Assembly: GCA_004794655.1 (NCBI GenBank)
Contig: SMMW01000033.1
Coordinates: 3,693,501 to 3,757,500, forward strand
Origin: Marisa cornuarietis
Lineage: Eukaryota > Mollusca > Gastropoda > Architaenioglossa > Ampullariidae
Direction of reading: 5' to 3'
DNA: 64,000 bases
The notes beneath the pieces are model-generated. The model was not told the origin of the DNA. It did no database searches and saw only the letters and a program-made list of their open reading frames with translations. Below, piece after piece: positions 51,720-64,000 of the stretch (within the stretch, counting starts at the first letter, position 1; every line of letters starts with the position of its first letter). The position numbers and the translations under genes were made by a program.

Positions 51720-54700
51720 TCCAATCGTAAGGTGTCCCAAGTGTGCAAAGTGTGGGCCATTCCTATTATTACATAGTTATGGGTGATTTTAATGCCCGGA
51801 CTGGGAATTTATGTCCATTTTTACCAGATGTAGAAGACACAGATGGTCTTGTGTTGATAGACGTTTTTGAGGCAAACCGACAGTCCCATGATCAGACAGT
51901 TTCACACTTCGTAGAATACTGTAAGAATTTTGTGCGACATATCATTTTACTATTTTGAACGGTCCATGTCCAGGGGACGAAGTAGGGCATTTTACATACA
52001 TTTCCCCTACAGGTAGTAGTGTAGTAGATTACTTTTTAAGTTCAAGAGAGTTAGCTATTAATATGTCTCTTGTTGTGGTAGAACGTTTGGAGTCAAAACA
52101 TCTCCCCCTGGACCTCACTTTAAACCATGTAGACACGCAAAGTGATAGTGAGAGTAAAGCTACAGTCGACAGAGTAGTATGAAATAATAACAAAAACACA
52201 TTTTTTCTAGAAGCTTTGCAAACTGAAAGTTTTGGAAAGAAAATGGCAAAAGCGATTAGCGCTATCGAAACATCTGTTGATGAAGCAGTCGATCGGGCTT
52301 CTCCTTGCCTTAGAGTGCATGAAGTGAAAGTATGTAAAGGATATAACAACAGCAGATGGTTTGACGCTGAGTGCCACATGACTAGAGGAGCAGCTCGAAT
52401 ATATCTCAGGAAATTTCGTCGTTCAGGAGAAGAACACGACAGGGAAATATACGTAGAGAATAGGAAAAAGTACAGGAAAATGATAAGAGATAAGTGCAAG
52501 TAATTTAGAAAACGATATCCTCTTTAAAGGTCAAACCGAGCTCAACATTTTTTTTATGATCGGGTTAAGTTGGTTTTAAAATAATAATTCCCCAAATATG
52601 AGTATATAATTATGCTTAATTATAAATATATAAGCCTTCAAACATCGGCATTCTCACCTGCCGCCAGGAAAGCGTGAAAAATTACTCTCCTATACTGAAG
52701 AGTTCTCTTACACGCCCTGAGTATTTGTAACAGCGAGTGTGCATGTCTTCAAGTCAAATGAAAAAACATCGCTCAGGTTGTCGTGTTCAAGAAGCGATCT
52801 TTTTTTTTTTTTTTGCCCAAAAAATTAAACAGCTGAATTTGGAATACAGCCCTACAGATTGGAACTTTGTTTAGACAAATCCAGGTGTGCTTAAGAGAAA
52901 AAATATTAATATAAAATCTTTCATGCCTCTTTGTCATAAAATACCACCGAACTATGTTTTGTGGTACTTTGTGCTCTGTGTCAACGATTTTTTGCTCAGC
53001 AATCGGGTTGGGCTTTAATGTCGAGCTTACCGAGTCAGGCATTCTGGCGTGAGCTTAAAACCGTTACCAATAAACCTACCGCTATCGATAAAGTGCATTG
53101 GTTATTACATTTTCAACGAATCATGAAAGGTGATCCCTCGACTTACCCAACCTATGGAGACATTCCTCATGATAACACAGACGATGTAACGATAACACAG
53201 ACTGCTATAGAATCTCTTGATAAGCCAATAACGATGGAAGAGATTCAAGGCCCAGTAACCCGCCTGAAATCAGGTAAAGCAGCAGGCCCGGATGGCATAT
53301 TAGCGGAAATGCTCAAGGGTGCTATAGGAGCTATATCATTACTCCTTATCCTACTTTTTAACAGAATATTTGACACCGCCCGGTACCCTGAGGCATGGAG
53401 AGGTGCTATTGTTATACCATTGCATAAAAGTGGTGATTGTGATAATCCGGACAATTACAGGGGTATATCACTCCTTAGCATCTTAGGTAAAGTATTTTCC
53501 CATATTTTAAACAAAAGACTTACAGATTGGGCTGAAGATAACAAGAAGATTGTAGAAGAGCAAAACGGCTTCCGATCAGGACGCTTTATCATTGATAATA
53601 TTTTTGTGCTTTATTGAGTTGTACAGAAGTGCCTGTTGAAAAAGTCTGGAAAGATGTACCTTAGTTTGTTGATTTTAAGAAAGATTTTGATCCCATAAAT
53701 CGAGCTACAGGAGTTAGTTGTAAAATGCTGATGATGTTACAAAGCATGTACAAAATTTTTTGTCTTGTATGAGATATAGAGATACTCTTACCGATTAGAT
53801 TGACTGTCCGGTAGGAGTCAGACAAGGGTGTACCATTTCACCCCTCGGACCTTCATTAGTGGGTAAGTGACTCAGGGTCAAATCTGGTGTCAGTCTCGGC
53901 TTGCCGTTAGAGAGACCTCGTGTTTCTGGTTCTTTGGTTGCATACCTTAAATTAATTCTTAAAGTATAGGTGGTTTTTTTTTTTTTTTTGCTAACAGATC
54001 AATCTATGCCATTGTTTCCAAGAAATCAAAAACAATGCTTTTTAAAATTTTTAGTAGTAAAAAAGTCAAAAGCATCTGTTGTGATGATTTTTTATATGAT
54101 AAAATGATGGATAAACCCAAATGGGTTTTCTATAAACAAACAGAATAAACTTTACAGAAAATACTGATGTTTATTTTGCAATCAGTCTTCTTTAACAAGG
54201 TTCTGATGACTATATTACTCGCTTCTAAAATTTCTTCGACGTTAGGAAGATCCGCCATTTTGACAGAAAACGGAAGCGAAAGCCGTTCGTTGTGAGTGTT
54301 TGTGACTATTGGTGACTTCTACGATAGGGCAAAGAGGCAACGAATGAGAGATACTTATCCAGTAAATGAAGGTCTGAGCTTTCACCTATGTGAAACATGT
54401 AGTAATGGTGTACGTGGTATACAGCTTATCCCGGATGAGGTACAACATATTCAAGTAGCCGTCTTCAAAAGCAAGTTAAGGTACTAAAACAATTTGCAGA
54501 TAACTTTGATCAGTTAACCTACAGAAAACAGTTATGGTATTCAGAGAGGGTGGTTTTCTGGGTGCTAAAGAATCTTAGCACTACGGAAACCAGAAAATGG
54601 AGGTCGTCAATTCTTATAAATATTTGGGCTTTTACTTTACCACGAAGCTTTTCCTTACTAGTGCAGTAACTGACTTAGCAACTAAAGCAAAGATAAGAAC

Positions 54701-55825
54701 TTGCCAGCTCTTGTGGAGCCTGTGGAAACTAAGTGACAGTATTCCTATAAAGTTTTTTTTTTTGAAAAATATCTGGTGTGCAGATTGCTCCTATTTTTAT
54801 GTCTGGAGCTGAAATGTGGGGCTACCAGGTTTTTGATGTGCTAGAAAAAGTTTATTTATTTGCTTGCAAAAGATTTCTAGGTTTGGGGCTGAATACACCA
54901 AATAAAACAATTTATGGTGATCTTGGTAGATTTCCAATATGTATACTATCCAAAGTAAGGTGTATCATTATTGGCTTAGGCTTGTTAATATGCCAGATGA
55001 TAGATTACCACATAAAAGCTACAATATGCTGTTACATATGCAAGAATTAGAAAAGTGCAACTGGGCACACCCCGTGAAAGAATTACTGTGTTTTAAATGG
55101 TTTTGGACTTGTATGGTTACAGCAGGGTGTAGGAAGCGTTAATATATTTATTTATACGCATACTCCGACAATGAATGAAAGATGTTTTGCCCAGAAGTGG
55201 CATCTGATCTGGAGAACAGTTAACGCTTAGAAGTGTATGGATCGTATAAAAGCTATTAGCAGCCCGAACGATACATTGACCTCTACCAACTGAAATGTTT
55301 TAAAGTAGCTTATATCCACTTTAGAGTTGGAATAACTGATATAACAACACATAATCTACGATACAGAAGTGACGTGGGCTCACGAGACGTTGCATGTCCC
55401 CAACGTAGAGTAGAAATAAGGCTGAAGCTCGTGCACTTTTTTCTGTAAAGCATATTCCAAAATCAGAATGCAAGTCCCGCACTACAAGGTGTGCACCCTA
55501 CAGACCCAAACACTGCTGTTTTTAAAAAAGATGTATCAAAATAATATTGTTATACAACGAGTGATGTTTTGTGGGTAAGTTCACTTACGCACGGGTAATA
55601 TGGGGCTGCTCATTATTTCTGTACGCAATAGCAAAGGCTTTAGTACTTACTATAATAAGCTCATGACAATGGTATTTAGATGATTGTATTTACATATTGA
55701 GATACAGACTATATATTTTCAATATCTTAATTGTTTAATGACCCAATGTATTTTTTTAATATCGATGACACTCCTTGACAGGAACCCAATGGTGGTGTCA
55801 ATAAATGATCAAATCTCAAATCTCG
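51720..55825 (+). mobile_element. Non-LTR retrotransposon (CR1/L2-like LINE), degenerate, about 4.1 kb
   Basis: Plus-strand remnants appear in the normal LINE order. The endonuclease part is at 51743-52180 (VMGDFNARTG, later SSVVDYFLSS). A linker is at 52210-52500 (RWFDAEC...RKYRKMIRDKCK). Reverse transcriptase is at 52990-53620 (LKSGKAAGPDGILAEMLK, AIVIPLHKSGD, NYRGISLLSILGKVFSHILN, EQNGFRSGR). The C-terminal part runs to about 55620 (VVNSYKYLGFYFTTKL, ACKRFLGLGLNTPNKTIYGDLGRFP). Stops and frameshifts separate the pieces, so it is inactive. The 3' end probably lies after AATAAATGATCAAATCTCAAATC near 55825. The 5' end is not defined. A 500-bp stretch inside it looks inserted. Confidence 0.85.
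53858..54362. mobile_element. Probable nested insertion in the LINE reverse transcriptase
   Basis: LINE coding similarity stops after the CTISPL block near 53858 and resumes at the NEGLSFHLCETCSNGVRG block near 54362, where the family normally runs straight on. The roughly 500 bp between has an 18-base T run and no coding resemblance. Similar GTAAGTG and GTAAATG strings near the two ends could be a decayed target-site duplication. Confidence 0.45.
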
Positions 55826-57816
55826 CTAATTTTGAGGATTGATGGCCCTAGACAAGCAGCCACAAATCCAGTCAGTCAGCTGTCGCCTCTTCTCGTTTTA
55901 CACCGGCAGTGTCTTAAGTGCTCGAGCCTTGGTGACGTGCATTCGCGATAGATATACATCGCGTGATATCACTTTGTTACAAACTTTCCAGCTGCTGGGG
56001 GCAAATCGTTTGTCTAACCGAGTTGCAGACGACTTTGCACTAAGCTGTTCCAGCTGCCACTGGTTTAGCTTTCACCATCAGGGAGGCGCGTGCCTGGGGA
56101 TGGAGGATTTTCGGGCTCAGTGCCCAGCCAGGTGGTAGATGTAACAGTTCCCATGATTTGAGCTCACGGGCTGGCTCAGGGTCGCACCTCTCACCTGTAA
56201 CTGAGTTGCATGAGCGTCATCGTACCAACTGTCAGCACTTAAAAGCGAACATAAAAGCTAACGATCATGCTAAGTGCTAACTCTGCACCATAAAGCTTTG
56301 AAGGGCCTGAACAGTTTCAGCTGCTGTTACTGTGAGAGTGTAAAAAGTCTTTTTTCAGTGGAGAGATATATTAAAGGGAATGGAGGTGGGGTTTGGCACA
56401 TGTTAACCAGTCATATATTTTACAATGTGTTCGGCTAATAAGAAAGGCCTTAAGAAAATCAGTTTATCAGAGTAATCAAACCTTGAAGGGGTTTGCAGGT
56501 CACTTATTCTCACTTATTGTTACTCGTTGATGCGTAAGCAACACCTGCCGCCTGGCGATGTCACTGACTGGCAATGATTCCAGTCTTAGTAATCTGCGGA
56601 ACAGCGGCTGTCGCCTCTCAGTTGTGAATTATCGACTACGTGTCTCCTGCCAAGTCTGTCAGCTTGTTGCACTCCTTGACCTCACAGACCCCACCTGACC
56701 GCCCTTCTCTTAATGAGAGTCACGCGCACGTTTCCATTATCAGGCCGTCCAAGCAGGGTAACTTCCGGTTCCGGTCTTGATTGAAACAAAGTCGCCACAG
56801 GATGACTATAATCTCTCCATTTCCTTCTAGTCTCAATCGTCAAACAGCCTTCATCGCCGATCATCTGGCACTGATGCAGTGTTAGCACGATCGCTGCTAC
56901 TCACGTATCTCATCCCATATTTGAATGATTTTTCTGGTGTGTATTTTCCATATAATTTGTCCTGTGGAGAATAATTCTTCGTAATAATTTTTTCCCATGT
57001 GCGTTATTTCCTGTAATAATCTTCTTTGTGATCTTTTTTCCCACGCTGCTTTGCGAAAAGAAAATTTCCATCGCAACATTTGGATGGAAAATATTTATTA
57101 TTAACACCAAGAAGCGCTGGGCTGAGGGATATGCAGGGTAGATGATTACTTTTATTTTTCCGTTCGCTCCTCCTCTAAAATAGGTGTGTACGTGTACTGT
57201 GTACGACTAGCTGTACGCAGTAAGGCCCTCGGCGAGCTCTGGCGCAAGGCCGCCGGTGGTCAAGGTCGTGACACTTGGTGGGGCTATCCCCACCCAGGGC
57301 ATGACCGACTTTAGCCACCACTGCAGTGCGGCACAGCGCAGGGAGGGGTGTGTTGGGGGTGGGAGGGTTTGCCGACGATCTCCTTGTACCAACCACGCGG
57401 GGCGCCGCTAAGCGCATCCCTTTCAGCCCTGTTTACATCCAGCCACGAGCTGGCGACCTTGAACTTGCTTGACCCGCTTTGTGGGCCAGACTTGTTTTGA
57501 TTCCAATTCTTGAACGCAGGCGAGCGAGCGAGAGAGAAGGAAATGGAGAGAGAGAGAGAGAGCTGGAGGGAGGAAAACCGCCCGGAAACGCTGTGTCTCT
57601 GCACATTTTTATCCTCATCCCAGAAACATTTGTTTTTGTTTTGTTTTTTTTTTAAGGGACGGCCGGGTAATCCAACGGAGAGGAAGCAGTCTGAGGCGAG
57701 ATGATCTGTTTCTTATTTTTGAAAAATATGCATCCTGCCTCCAGCATGTTGTTTATGCGCAAAGGTCTTAATTTTGTCTATTGACTGGCACTCAAGGCAA
57801 ACTGCGCTTAACGTGG
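55826..57816. other. Gene-free spacer
   Basis: I see no exon chain. A GC-rich patch covers about 57180-57480, and a GA-rich run lies at 57525-57575. Long open frames on the minus strand around 57175-57600 follow the base composition and show no domain. Confidence 0.4.
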
Positions 57817-58197
57817 CTATGCCACAGACTGTCCCAGAAAGTACTTGACTAACTGTGCCACAGACTGTCCCAGAAAGTACTTGACTAACTGTGCCACGAA
57901 CTGTCCTAGAAAGTACTTGACTAACTGTGCCACGAACAGTCCTAGAAAGTATTTGACTAACTGTGCCACACACTGTCATAGAAAGTACTTGACTAACTGT
58001 GCCACAAACTGTCCTAGAAAGTACTTGACTAACTGTGCCACAGACTGTCCCAGAAAGTACTTGACTAACTGTGTCACAAGTTGTCCTATAGAAAGTACTT
58101 GACTAACTGTGCCACAGACTGTCCCAGAAAGTACTTGACTAACTTTGCCACAAACTGTCCTAGAAAATACTTGACTAACTGTGCCACACACTGTCCA
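57817..58197 (+). repeat. 36-bp minisatellite, about 10.5 copies
   Basis: Units follow GTACTTGACTAACTGTGCC plus ACAGACTGTCCCAGAAA, diverging by a few bases each. One unit near 58085 carries 2 extra bases. Because 36 is divisible by 3 and the unit lacks stops in some frames, the array gives repeated open frames on both strands (LTNCATDCPRKY on plus, GTVSQVLSRTVR on minus). Confidence 0.95.
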
Positions 58198-61100
58198 AAA
58201 GAATGTAAATGTGGAGAGAGTAGCCTAAGAGTATAGTACATAGCTCGGTGAAGACTGGTATACTATTGTGAAAGCTCAAAATAAGCGCCATTAGCACAAA
58301 CAGGGCTGCTTTGAGAATCTGCTTGACCGATAAGAATACAAAGCAATATACTACGTTCCAGTTGCCTCACCCGATGCAAGGCCCAGCAACATCTGACAAT
58401 CCATATTTTAAGGAAAACAAGGTTAATACATACCGGCACATTGTACTTCCCAGAACAAACAAATAGTCAAGTAGTCAATCTTGGGAACACTAAACGTCGA
58501 CATTACATTTATTCAACGCTTTAGAAAGTCTTGATCACAAGTCTTACAATTAATATTAAAAAACCAACTAGATGCTAATAAGTATGTGATCTTTTCACCA
58601 TCATCAGACACGTAAGAATAATTTATTTACAGCATATTCTTCGTCATAAACTAGACATAAAGGTACTTCTCGACCTTCGGTTAAGTTTGCCCGATTTCAC
58701 AACAAGGAAAGGAGGGCCAACGCGTATCGAGTTCATGGCCCTCTGACACCCGAACTGCGCACAAAAGTGTGACATCACCGCCCAAAAGTAGTTCGTGATT
58801 ATACGCACTGGTCTAACTTCTCTTGCGTCACTGACTGTCCGACAGATCAAGGGCTGCTCAGGTAGTTGTGTCACTGTCAGGTAAACCGGGTAACAACTGT
58901 CCAGGAAATAATAATGATGCGCCGTGATTTACTGATGTGCGTCGGTGGATTTGTCAGGGCTCGCGGACACAAAGGGCGAACTATTTTAAATCCGCAAATT
59001 AGCGCAGGTTGCCGGTGGAAAAATTTAAATATAGAACTGCCCAACGGCCGGGATTTGCGTCTGATCAACAAGGTTTCCTGGCCGCAAGCAAACATAAAAA
59101 GCGCTGTCTGTAGAGAATTTTTTTGCTACAGACCTAGCGAGGTGAATTTATTATCTTAATGAATGGCTTGTAGCTCGTGATAAGATGTTAAATGCTACAA
59201 TCTAGGCAAACCGCTCCCTTTCTGCTGGCGGAAACATCCACGTTCACACACAGAGGAAAATAAACGAGATATAGCATCGATGTTAACCTTTATGTCGCCA
59301 GGACCACGGGCCTTGCAGGATGTGTATGTTAATAAGTCTAACTACGTGATATGATGACGCCTGTAGTTATAATCGCTTTCTGTGCGCAGGTGAGAATCTG
59401 GGTCTTGCATGCCCTGAGCGGAAGGGAGTACATTTTTAATAGTTTAGAAGATAATTTATCATGTTAAAAGAAAATAGTCACGATGAGTCGTCAGAGCAAG
59501 GAAATTCAACAACAATTGTGCTACTCTCTGAGAGCAAAGGATCGCTCGGGAGGTCCTGCACGTGGCTTTGCCTAAGTGGGGGATAATCATTAGCTGCTGC
59601 ACCCCTTGACTTTGATCCACAAAGTGCATGAGTGCACGTTCTGTTGTAAGATACAAGATTCTGGCGAATATGCGATGACTACTATCTTGGCTTTTTTTCG
59701 TTAGTTCTTATTCTTTAGTATGACTTTTGTCTCAGATGAACTGCATAAGTATGTTTTAACTGCATGTTCCTCTATGTAACCGGCTTGAACTGCCATAACC
59801 GTAAATTCCTTACGTTAGAAAATTCAGCTTGGCCTGGCTGGTCGGTTTTGTCGTGGAACCAAAAAGTTTGGAAACAAATGCATGATCTTAGGGGAAGCCG
59901 AGCGTGTCTACATGACCTGGGCCTCCTGCCATGAATGGGTTTCAAGCGATCGCCAACTTTTTCTGATTCCTCGTTTGGACGCAGCCTAGATATGCCCGAG
60001 TCTCTCTGTTATTCTCTAAAAGGCCATCCAAACTTGGCGAAAAGCACTCATGCTAATTAAATATTAACTCTTCGGCTTTGTCCACTTGAGCTCATACTTT
60101 GGGAGCCAATAACTGGTCGCGTCCAGGCCGGATACAGGCTTACAGCTCTCGCAGGGGTAAAAATACTGACTGGCGAAATCTGGACCGGATATGGACTCAC
60201 AGCTCGAATGATAAAAACTGACTTGGATGCCGAGGCGCGAGCTCCAACTGCGAGAACCACACGCTGACTCGAGATTGAGATTTTTCAGCTTTAAGGAGAA
60301 CGCGGATGCTGTGGCATGTTGGCTATGTTTCGCGTTCTTTCATCTTCTCTTCAGTTTTCTGCTTCCGGTTTAGAAAGGGAGAGAATTATGAACGTGTGGT
60401 TAAGGATTTCCCTCCCCTTGCTTGACATGGGCGCGTCTTCAAGTGGCATGGATGCTTGTAGTTTGTTGTGCCTGATCCCACGTTCCCATGGTGACATTGT
60501 TGTACGTGTCAATGGGGTTATTCTAAAAGAAGAAACGAAATGACAAAGAAGAGAGTCGAGACCGTAAGACAAATTTTTTGGTATACTGCTCAAAATTTCG
60601 AGATGTCAGTGATGATATAGGTGAGCTTATTCTTTGTAAGCAACACATATTTGGGAGGATGCCAGGAGTCAGCAGTGGTCATGAGGCTGCAATATGGTCC
60701 AGGGAATCCCTCCTATGCTTGTTGGCTTACATGAGTATTCACATGTTGCCAAATGTTTGCATTCCGTAAGGCATAAAATTAGATATTTGATACTTGTTTG
60801 CAGACACATGATGTTCACATCGTTGATGTTTAATGTATTTAGTAGGTCCAGTAGCTTTTTATTTTGGGCTGGGCTCAGTTTCTTCTATAAAAGTTGCCTC
60901 TCCAATTATTATTGGTTGATTTTTTTTTCTCCCTTTAATTAGCTTGAGTTGCAATGCAAAAGATAATTAAATAGCATGGCTTTCTCAGACACAGCATATA
61001 GGCAGGTGTAATCTATTTTAGGAACACTTATTTTTACAACAGTAAAACTGTGTATTCTGTTCAACACGAGGCAAGTGTCATCTTAAGATCACGGTGATCC

Positions 61101-62340
61101 AACATGACCGAGTGGGCAGATGGGCCGATGGTCCAGTGAGTTAATCGACACCGTAAGTCCTTCTGGAGCCTGATGAAGAGGAATTACAGATCTTTAGCCG
61201 TTAAATGTGGACATCTTTCAACGTCTGTTTCAAAACTGGCAAAGATACACGGTTTCCGAGATACGCTGAGGACTGTTTTCGTAAACTGAACTGTTGATCA
61301 TGAGAGGTCTTTGGCTGCAAACAGGACACAAGACGTGCAAGAGGCGGCAACACCAGGACGTGTCTTCTTGGTAAATAAATGCCTTGCACTTCTGCTACCT
61401 TTTTGCACTTTCGTCGACAGTACTTATCACTGGAGAATCCCAAAGCGTCAATCATCACTGGAGAGTTCGATATTGTCCATCATCAACAGAAGCTTTCCTA
61501 GAGTCCACCATTACTAGAGGGCTGAATAAAGTCACTCATGACTGGTGGTGTAGCGGGTTGCAAGTGGTCAATTGTCACGCAAAAACTCGGAGCGAGATGT
61601 TTTTCTCGCACAAGAAAAAGGCGATATCTCGAGTGCAGCATGCTTTACACAAAGTTCACCGTGCTCAAGGTGAAACCTCTACCCCTGCCTGCAGACGTAA
61701 TGCTACCCACCAGTAAACAGTTGGTGATGAGGGGATGGGGTAGATGCCGCGAGTCTGCTTGGATGGATGATGGTTGGATGGATGGGTGGATGGCTGATGA
61801 CTGCCCCACCTTCCCTCCTTCACACGTTACCCGCTTGTCCTAAAGAGCTTTTTAAAACATAATAATTAGGAGGCCAGACGTGTTTTGATCCTGTTGTTGT
61901 TGCAAAGAGTTTAGATGCACGGCAGTTTGCAGTATGGAATCTACCTTAATTTTTCTCAAATTATAAGCGCAAATTATTTTTAACAGAGATATTATTAAAC
62001 TGTGTTAAAAAATTTGTTTACGTTCAGAAATCGATCTATGTTAAGCATGTATTGTCATTGTATCACGAAATAACAAAGCAGTAGATTAGCATCGCGTTTA
62101 TGCGATGTGTTAGATTGGGTACACGTGAGCACATAACCGAACAGGTAAGGTAACTCTAGATAAAAGGTGAAAGCACGTGACGGGGAGGCTTTGATCATTG
62201 CCAGTCAAAGGGCCCGTTAGCACCGGCTGCGATTCCAAGGAAGGTGTGCTTGCGCGCCTCACGCCTATCAGTGTAGGTTATAGGCCAGGTGGCAGGTGGC
62301 AGGTGGCACGTGGCAGGTCCGCGACTTGTTCACGTTTTAG
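58198..62340. other. Gene-free spacer with small tandem duplications
   Basis: No gene is supported. It contains an imperfect two-copy repeat of about 50-60 bp at 60128-60222, repeated TCATCACTGGAGA-type units at 61425-61470, a GGAT-rich run at 61760-61800 and a GTGGCAG heptamer array at 62283-62317. Confidence 0.45.
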
Positions 62341-62344
62341 TAAA

Positions 62345-63290
62345 TGAGGGACGACGCGGACCAAAAGACCGAATGTTTTGGCAAAGGCCCTGACAGCTCT
62401 GTGCCAAAAAGTCTGGGAACGCGAAGAATGGTCCAAAGAATGCATGCAATCCCTAGTCATACCCCTTCCAAAAAAACAAAAAAACAAAAAGCAAACAAAA
62501 AACAAAACCAGACAACATTGCAGAACTACAGGATGATCAGATCACTCATTCAAACAATATCATGTTAAAAGTAATACAGAATCGCATTAGCCTCTCGTCT
62601 GAGCTCTGCTAGCAGAGAAACAGGATGGCTTCAGACCAGGTAGGAACTCAGTTGATCAGATCTTCAACTGTCATATCCTAATAGAGCAGCATCTTCGGCA
62701 TCAGCGGAACCTCTATCACAACTGTATAGACTAAACAAAAGCTTTTGCTCGAGTCTGGCACAAGAGGCTATGACATGTGATGTGAAAATTCAACATCGAA
62801 GAGAGTCTTGTTCAAGTCATCGAAGAGCTGTATGGAAGTTCAACGAGCGCAGTACTGCTGGATAACCAAATAGATTACTTTCACACCACAGTATAGATCC
62901 ATCAGCAGGCCCCCTATACCTGTGCTGTTTGACATCTTCTTGGAGAACATCATGCAGACAAGATCGATCTAATAGCAGGCACTAACAGAGAACTGAAAGA
63001 CCTTATCAACTGACTGACACAGTTCGAACGCACATGTAATGGAGACCACCACAGACAGGAATAAAGCCATAGTCATTGCCAACGGCAAAGTGGATATCTA
63101 CAACAACGGAATACGGCTCGAAGTGGTAACCAGCTTTAACTAATTGGGAGCCAAAGATGGAAGCTTTAGGAAAGATATCCGCACCAGGATCGCGACCGCA
63201 ACAGCGATAATGACAAGACTGGACAGGGTCTGGAACAGTCATAACATCATGTCCTCTTTGATGGACTAAACTTTGTTGTGTTGTTATTGG
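62345..63290 (+). mobile_element. RTE-type LINE, degraded reverse transcriptase segment
   Basis: Frames shift often, but the plus strand preserves RTE blocks in order: SLVIPLPKK, ISLISH-like residues, EKQDGFRPGRNSVDQIFNCH, IEQHLRHQRNLYHN, FNIEESLVQVIEELYGSS, and later ANGKVDIYNN, EVVTSFN and RIATATAIMTRLDRVWNS. Deletions remove the catalytic core region. An A-rich stretch at 62470-62506 interrupts the block after PLPKK. It is dead. Confidence 0.75.
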
Positions 63291-63324
63291 AGAAGTACGT
63301 TGGGGGGCTCGGAGCTAAATGAAA

Positions 63325-63445
63325 TTTCTCATCCGTCAGCAGTCTAATGTAAGCCTATTGCATACACGCTACATGTGCTAATATTCTTCATCTGTCAGCA
63401 GTCTGGTGGAAACCTTTTTCGTACACGTACATGTCGGTGGATGGC
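63325..63445 (+). repeat. Imperfect tandem duplication, about 60 bp, two copies
   Basis: The pattern TCATCCGTCAGCAGTCT...ATACACG..ACATGT recurs 59-60 bp downstream as TCATCTGTCAGCAGTCT...GTACACGTACATGT. Nothing recognisable fills the remaining 63446-64000. Confidence 0.7.
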
Positions 63446-64000
63446 GGAGTGGTCGAGAATTGTTGTGTGTAACTGTGATCCTATCTCCATGTCACTTGTC
63501 TCTTCCCTCGGCTCGAGACAAATTGCACATGCGAAACCAAAAATGGACATGCCTGTAACCTGGCATCGACGTTGCATGTCAGCTGTCACATCGACAAGGA
63601 TCACGTGACCAGCAGTCCAGTCTAGGATCTGTGGGAGACGCAGTTTGGGTCTCACACAACACCTTCTCTCGACTGGCCCTGGAGTCCCTGTGGACCAGGG
63701 ACACGAAGACTTCTACAGACGATCCGCAACTGTGTGTTGTTTAGCTCTGTGCGGGCTGTGTGTGAAGGGTGTACGAAGAGAGTCAAGTGTACATGCTTTG
63801 GCCTGAAAGGCGAACCCGAGGACAAGTTTTACATCATAAATGTCACATGAATATATTTCAGTAATATAATACTTTTGTTTTCTATGTCAGCTTGCAAGAA
63901 AGCTTGTTTTTGTTCTTAAAATATCGCATGCAAGCCAAAGTCACCGCTCAGTTTCTGGCCTGTCTTTTAACATATTATAAGTGCGAGGCAGTTTTGTTCT

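Noticed and set aside
52029..52499. 156-codon minus-strand open frame
   Set aside because: It lies antisense to the LINE endonuclease and linker remnants.
56682..57618. Overlapping minus-strand open frames in the GC-rich patch
   Set aside because: They are short, overlap in several frames, lack domains and follow base composition.
57845..58102. Cysteine-rich repeat protein
   Set aside because: The open frame is just the 36-bp repeat, which is divisible by 3. It has no splice context or start region.
57817..58197. CRISPR-like array of 36-bp units
   Set aside because: The units abut directly with no unique spacers, units diverge from each other, and the genome is animal. It is a minisatellite.

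Overview
The window is eukaryotic nuclear DNA from an invertebrate animal. Genes have many short exons, GT-AG introns of roughly 150-1000 bp, AT-rich introns and more GC-rich exons, and the spaces between genes carry LINE and SINE debris and microsatellites. The two well-conserved genes, the degraded RTE-type and CR1/L2-like LINE copies and the tRNA-derived SINEs fit a lophotrochozoan, most likely a gastropod mollusc. The species cannot be named from this sequence alone.

Layout from left to right. (1) 272-2507, plus strand: the last five exons of an armadillo/HEAT-like helical-repeat gene whose start lies outside the window. (2) 4641-11792, minus strand: a complete ten-exon gene for mitochondrial phosphatidylglycerophosphate synthase (PGS1, 546 aa), whose introns hold RTE, SINE and tandem-repeat remnants. 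(3) 11793-12411: a 619-bp head-to-head intergenic region with a TATA-like box and an RFX-type X-box, the ciliary-gene promoter signature. (4) 12412-44864, plus strand: a complete gene for an outer-arm beta-type axonemal dynein heavy chain, closest to DNAH17. It reads through 55 coding exons to 13,395 nt (4464 aa plus stop) with every exon phase matching. (5) 44865-51700: 3' UTR, SINEs, a 128-bp AAAG microsatellite and a GC-rich promoter-like island, with no convincing gene. (6) 51720-55825: one degenerate LINE with endonuclease and reverse transcriptase remnants. (7) 55826-64000: no gene, but a 36-bp minisatellite, small tandem duplications and an RTE-type LINE relic.

The two complete genes act in different compartments: PGS1 makes the cardiolipin precursor in mitochondria and DNAH17 is a motor of motile cilia and sperm flagella. 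Their interest together is positional. PGS1 and DNAH17 are, as I recall, also direct neighbours on human 17q25.3, so this pair may be an ancient linkage. Here they are divergent and share one short promoter region, whereas in human they are convergent as I recall.

I found no prokaryote-style system, CRISPR array, operon or obviously new gene system. The best leads are the conserved gene pair with an X-box between the two genes, a GC-AG intron in the AAA2 region of the dynein gene, a perfect-period tandem duplication across a dynein splice donor, and several unclassified SINE families.
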